A stretch of 6,906 nt of DNA, from NCBI GenBank assembly GCA_026983855.1, contig JALSTE010000785.1, positions 1-6,906 of the forward strand. The letters are read 5' to 3'. The first letter of the stretch is position 1. Every line of letters starts with the position of its first letter. Below, piece after piece: positions 6,134 to 6,906 of the stretch. Made by a program: the position numbers and the translations under genes. The notes under the pieces are model-generated. The model had not been told where the DNA came from and made no database searches. It saw only the letters and a program-made list of their open reading frames with translations. This DNA is from Acidimicrobiia bacterium (GTDB lineage Bacteria > Actinomycetota > Acidimicrobiia > Acidimicrobiales > Poriferisodalaceae).

Positions 6134-6906
6134 ATGGAGTCGGAACTGACGGGCACGGTCGCAACCGGGCGGCGAAGGGTGGCCATGCTGGATCCGGGCC
6201 GCTACTCCGGTCCCTACGATGTGGGACTGGTCGGGGCCCTGGTCGACGAGGGTCTCCGGGTGACACTGCACACCCGCCCACCCCGGTCGGGAGAGGCGCA
6301 GGAGTCCCTACCCGAACACGAGGAGCCGGACTTCTACCGCTGGTCCGAGAGACTTCGGAGGCGGGGGATCCCGACCTTCGCGGCTCAGGTTCTCCGTCTG
6401 CTGGAACATCCCTTCGATCTCATCGGCCTGTGGCGACGCCTGAGGAGCGACAGACCGGACATAGTGCACTATCAGTGGCTGGTGGTGCCCGCACTCGACG
6501 GTGTTCTCATCCGCCTCTGGCGGTGGTGCCCGGTGGTGGTGACGGTGCACAACACCAACCCCCTGCACGGTGTGTCGAGGTTCTCCCCCCGGCGTCTGGG
6601 GATGAACTGGGCCATGAGGGGAGCCGACGAGCTGATAGTGCACACCGATTTCAGCATTGAACAACTCAAGGCCCAGGGGGTCGGCACCCCGACCGCGCTG
6701 GTGCCGATCGGGGTGGAGGTCCAGCCACCGTGCCCGCCGGTACCCGCCTCGCCGGGCCGTCCGCTCAATGTTCTCATGTTCGGGCGTGTCTGCCACTACA
6801 AGGGCGCTGATGTCCTGATCCGGGCCGTTGGCCTGATGCCGGAGCAACTCAGGTCGGAACTCAGAGTGGTCATCGCGGGGGTACCCCAGGTGGACCCGGC
6901 CGCCCT
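6134..6906 (+). CDS. GT4-type glycosyltransferase, N-terminal part (3' end outside window)
   Basis: The frame is open from ATG 6134 to the window end, 257 complete codons with no stop. AGGA at 6125-6128 overlaps the preceding gene's TAG and sits 5 bp before the ATG, so translation is probably coupled; the intergenic gap is 7 bp. Features of a GT-B fold retaining enzyme: an N-terminal strand RRVAMLDPG (14-22) with a G-rich acceptor-side loop, DIVHYQW (109-115), VVVTVHNTNPLHG (134-146), RGADELIVHTDFSIEQL (162-178), VPIGVE (190-195), and the donor-site motif LMFGRVCHYKGADVLIRA (214-231) with Arg218 and Lys223 as likely phosphate contacts. The C-terminal E-x7-E region is beyond the window. No signal peptide is seen, so it should act at the cytoplasmic face, adding a sugar from a nucleotide donor to the lipid-linked repeat unit. 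Donor and acceptor cannot be read from the sequence. Confidence 0.9.
   Translation, partial: MESELTGTVATGRRRVAMLDPGRYSGPYDVGLVGALVDEGLRVTLHTRPPRSGEAQESLPEHEEPDFYRWSERLRRRGIPTFAAQVLRLLEHPFDLIGLWRRLRSDRPDIVHYQWLVVPALDGVLIRLWRWCPVVVTVHNTNPLHGVSRFSPRRLGMNWAMRGADELIVHTDFSIEQLKAQGVGTPTALVPIGVEVQPPCPPVPASPGRPLNVLMFGRVCHYKGADVLIRAVGLMPEQLRSELRVVIAGVPQVDPAA

Noticed and set aside
4740..6149. 469-codon open frame in another + frame within the Wzy-like gene
   Set aside because: The translation is Gly/Arg/Pro/His-rich without membrane segments or motifs; the overlapping frame carries the Wzy_C signature and a good ribosome binding site.

Overview
This is GC-rich DNA with GTG/TTG-type starts, from what looks like a high-GC actinobacterium. 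I lean towards Acidimicrobiia, because the GYW..(S/A)DGGVFxFGDAxFxGS repeats in the second gene and the DUF4012 neighbour are typical of secreted and surface proteins there. This placement is an inference; there is no rRNA or other marker in the window. All five genes are on the + strand.

Layout. (1) 1-939: the 3' part of a DUF4012 protein gene whose start lies outside the window. (2) 940-1212: a 273-bp gap holding an AT-richer promoter candidate, a very stable stem-loop with a possible alternative pairing, and a G-rich tract. (3) 1213-3207: a secreted modular protein with a signal peptide, a GH26-like glycosidase domain, a Pro/Thr pentapeptide hinge and six beta-propeller-like repeats of about 42 residues. 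(4) 3208-3340: a 133-bp gap with inverted repeats and a TATAGT -10 candidate. (5) 3341-6906: three tightly spaced genes (gaps of 11 and 7 bp). They encode a Wzz-like polysaccharide co-polymerase fused to a BY-kinase-type ATPase, a Wzy/O-antigen-ligase-like membrane polymerase, and a GT4 glycosyltransferase cut off by the window end.

Taken together this is part of a Wzy-type exopolysaccharide or capsule locus. The glycosyltransferase would build the repeat unit at the inner membrane face, the Wzy-like protein would polymerise it outside, and the co-polymerase/ATPase would set chain length or drive export. The secreted GH26-like protein could trim, release or remodel the polymer or a competing glycan. 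DUF4012 proteins have no settled function but recur next to such loci.

The most unusual points are the GH26-like enzyme carrying its own repeat domain inside a synthesis locus, an Ala in place of the usual His before its predicted acid/base Glu, a BY-kinase with degenerate oligomerisation and tyrosine-tail motifs, and the structured leader before the glycosidase gene. No mobile element, CRISPR array, tRNA or rRNA was seen.
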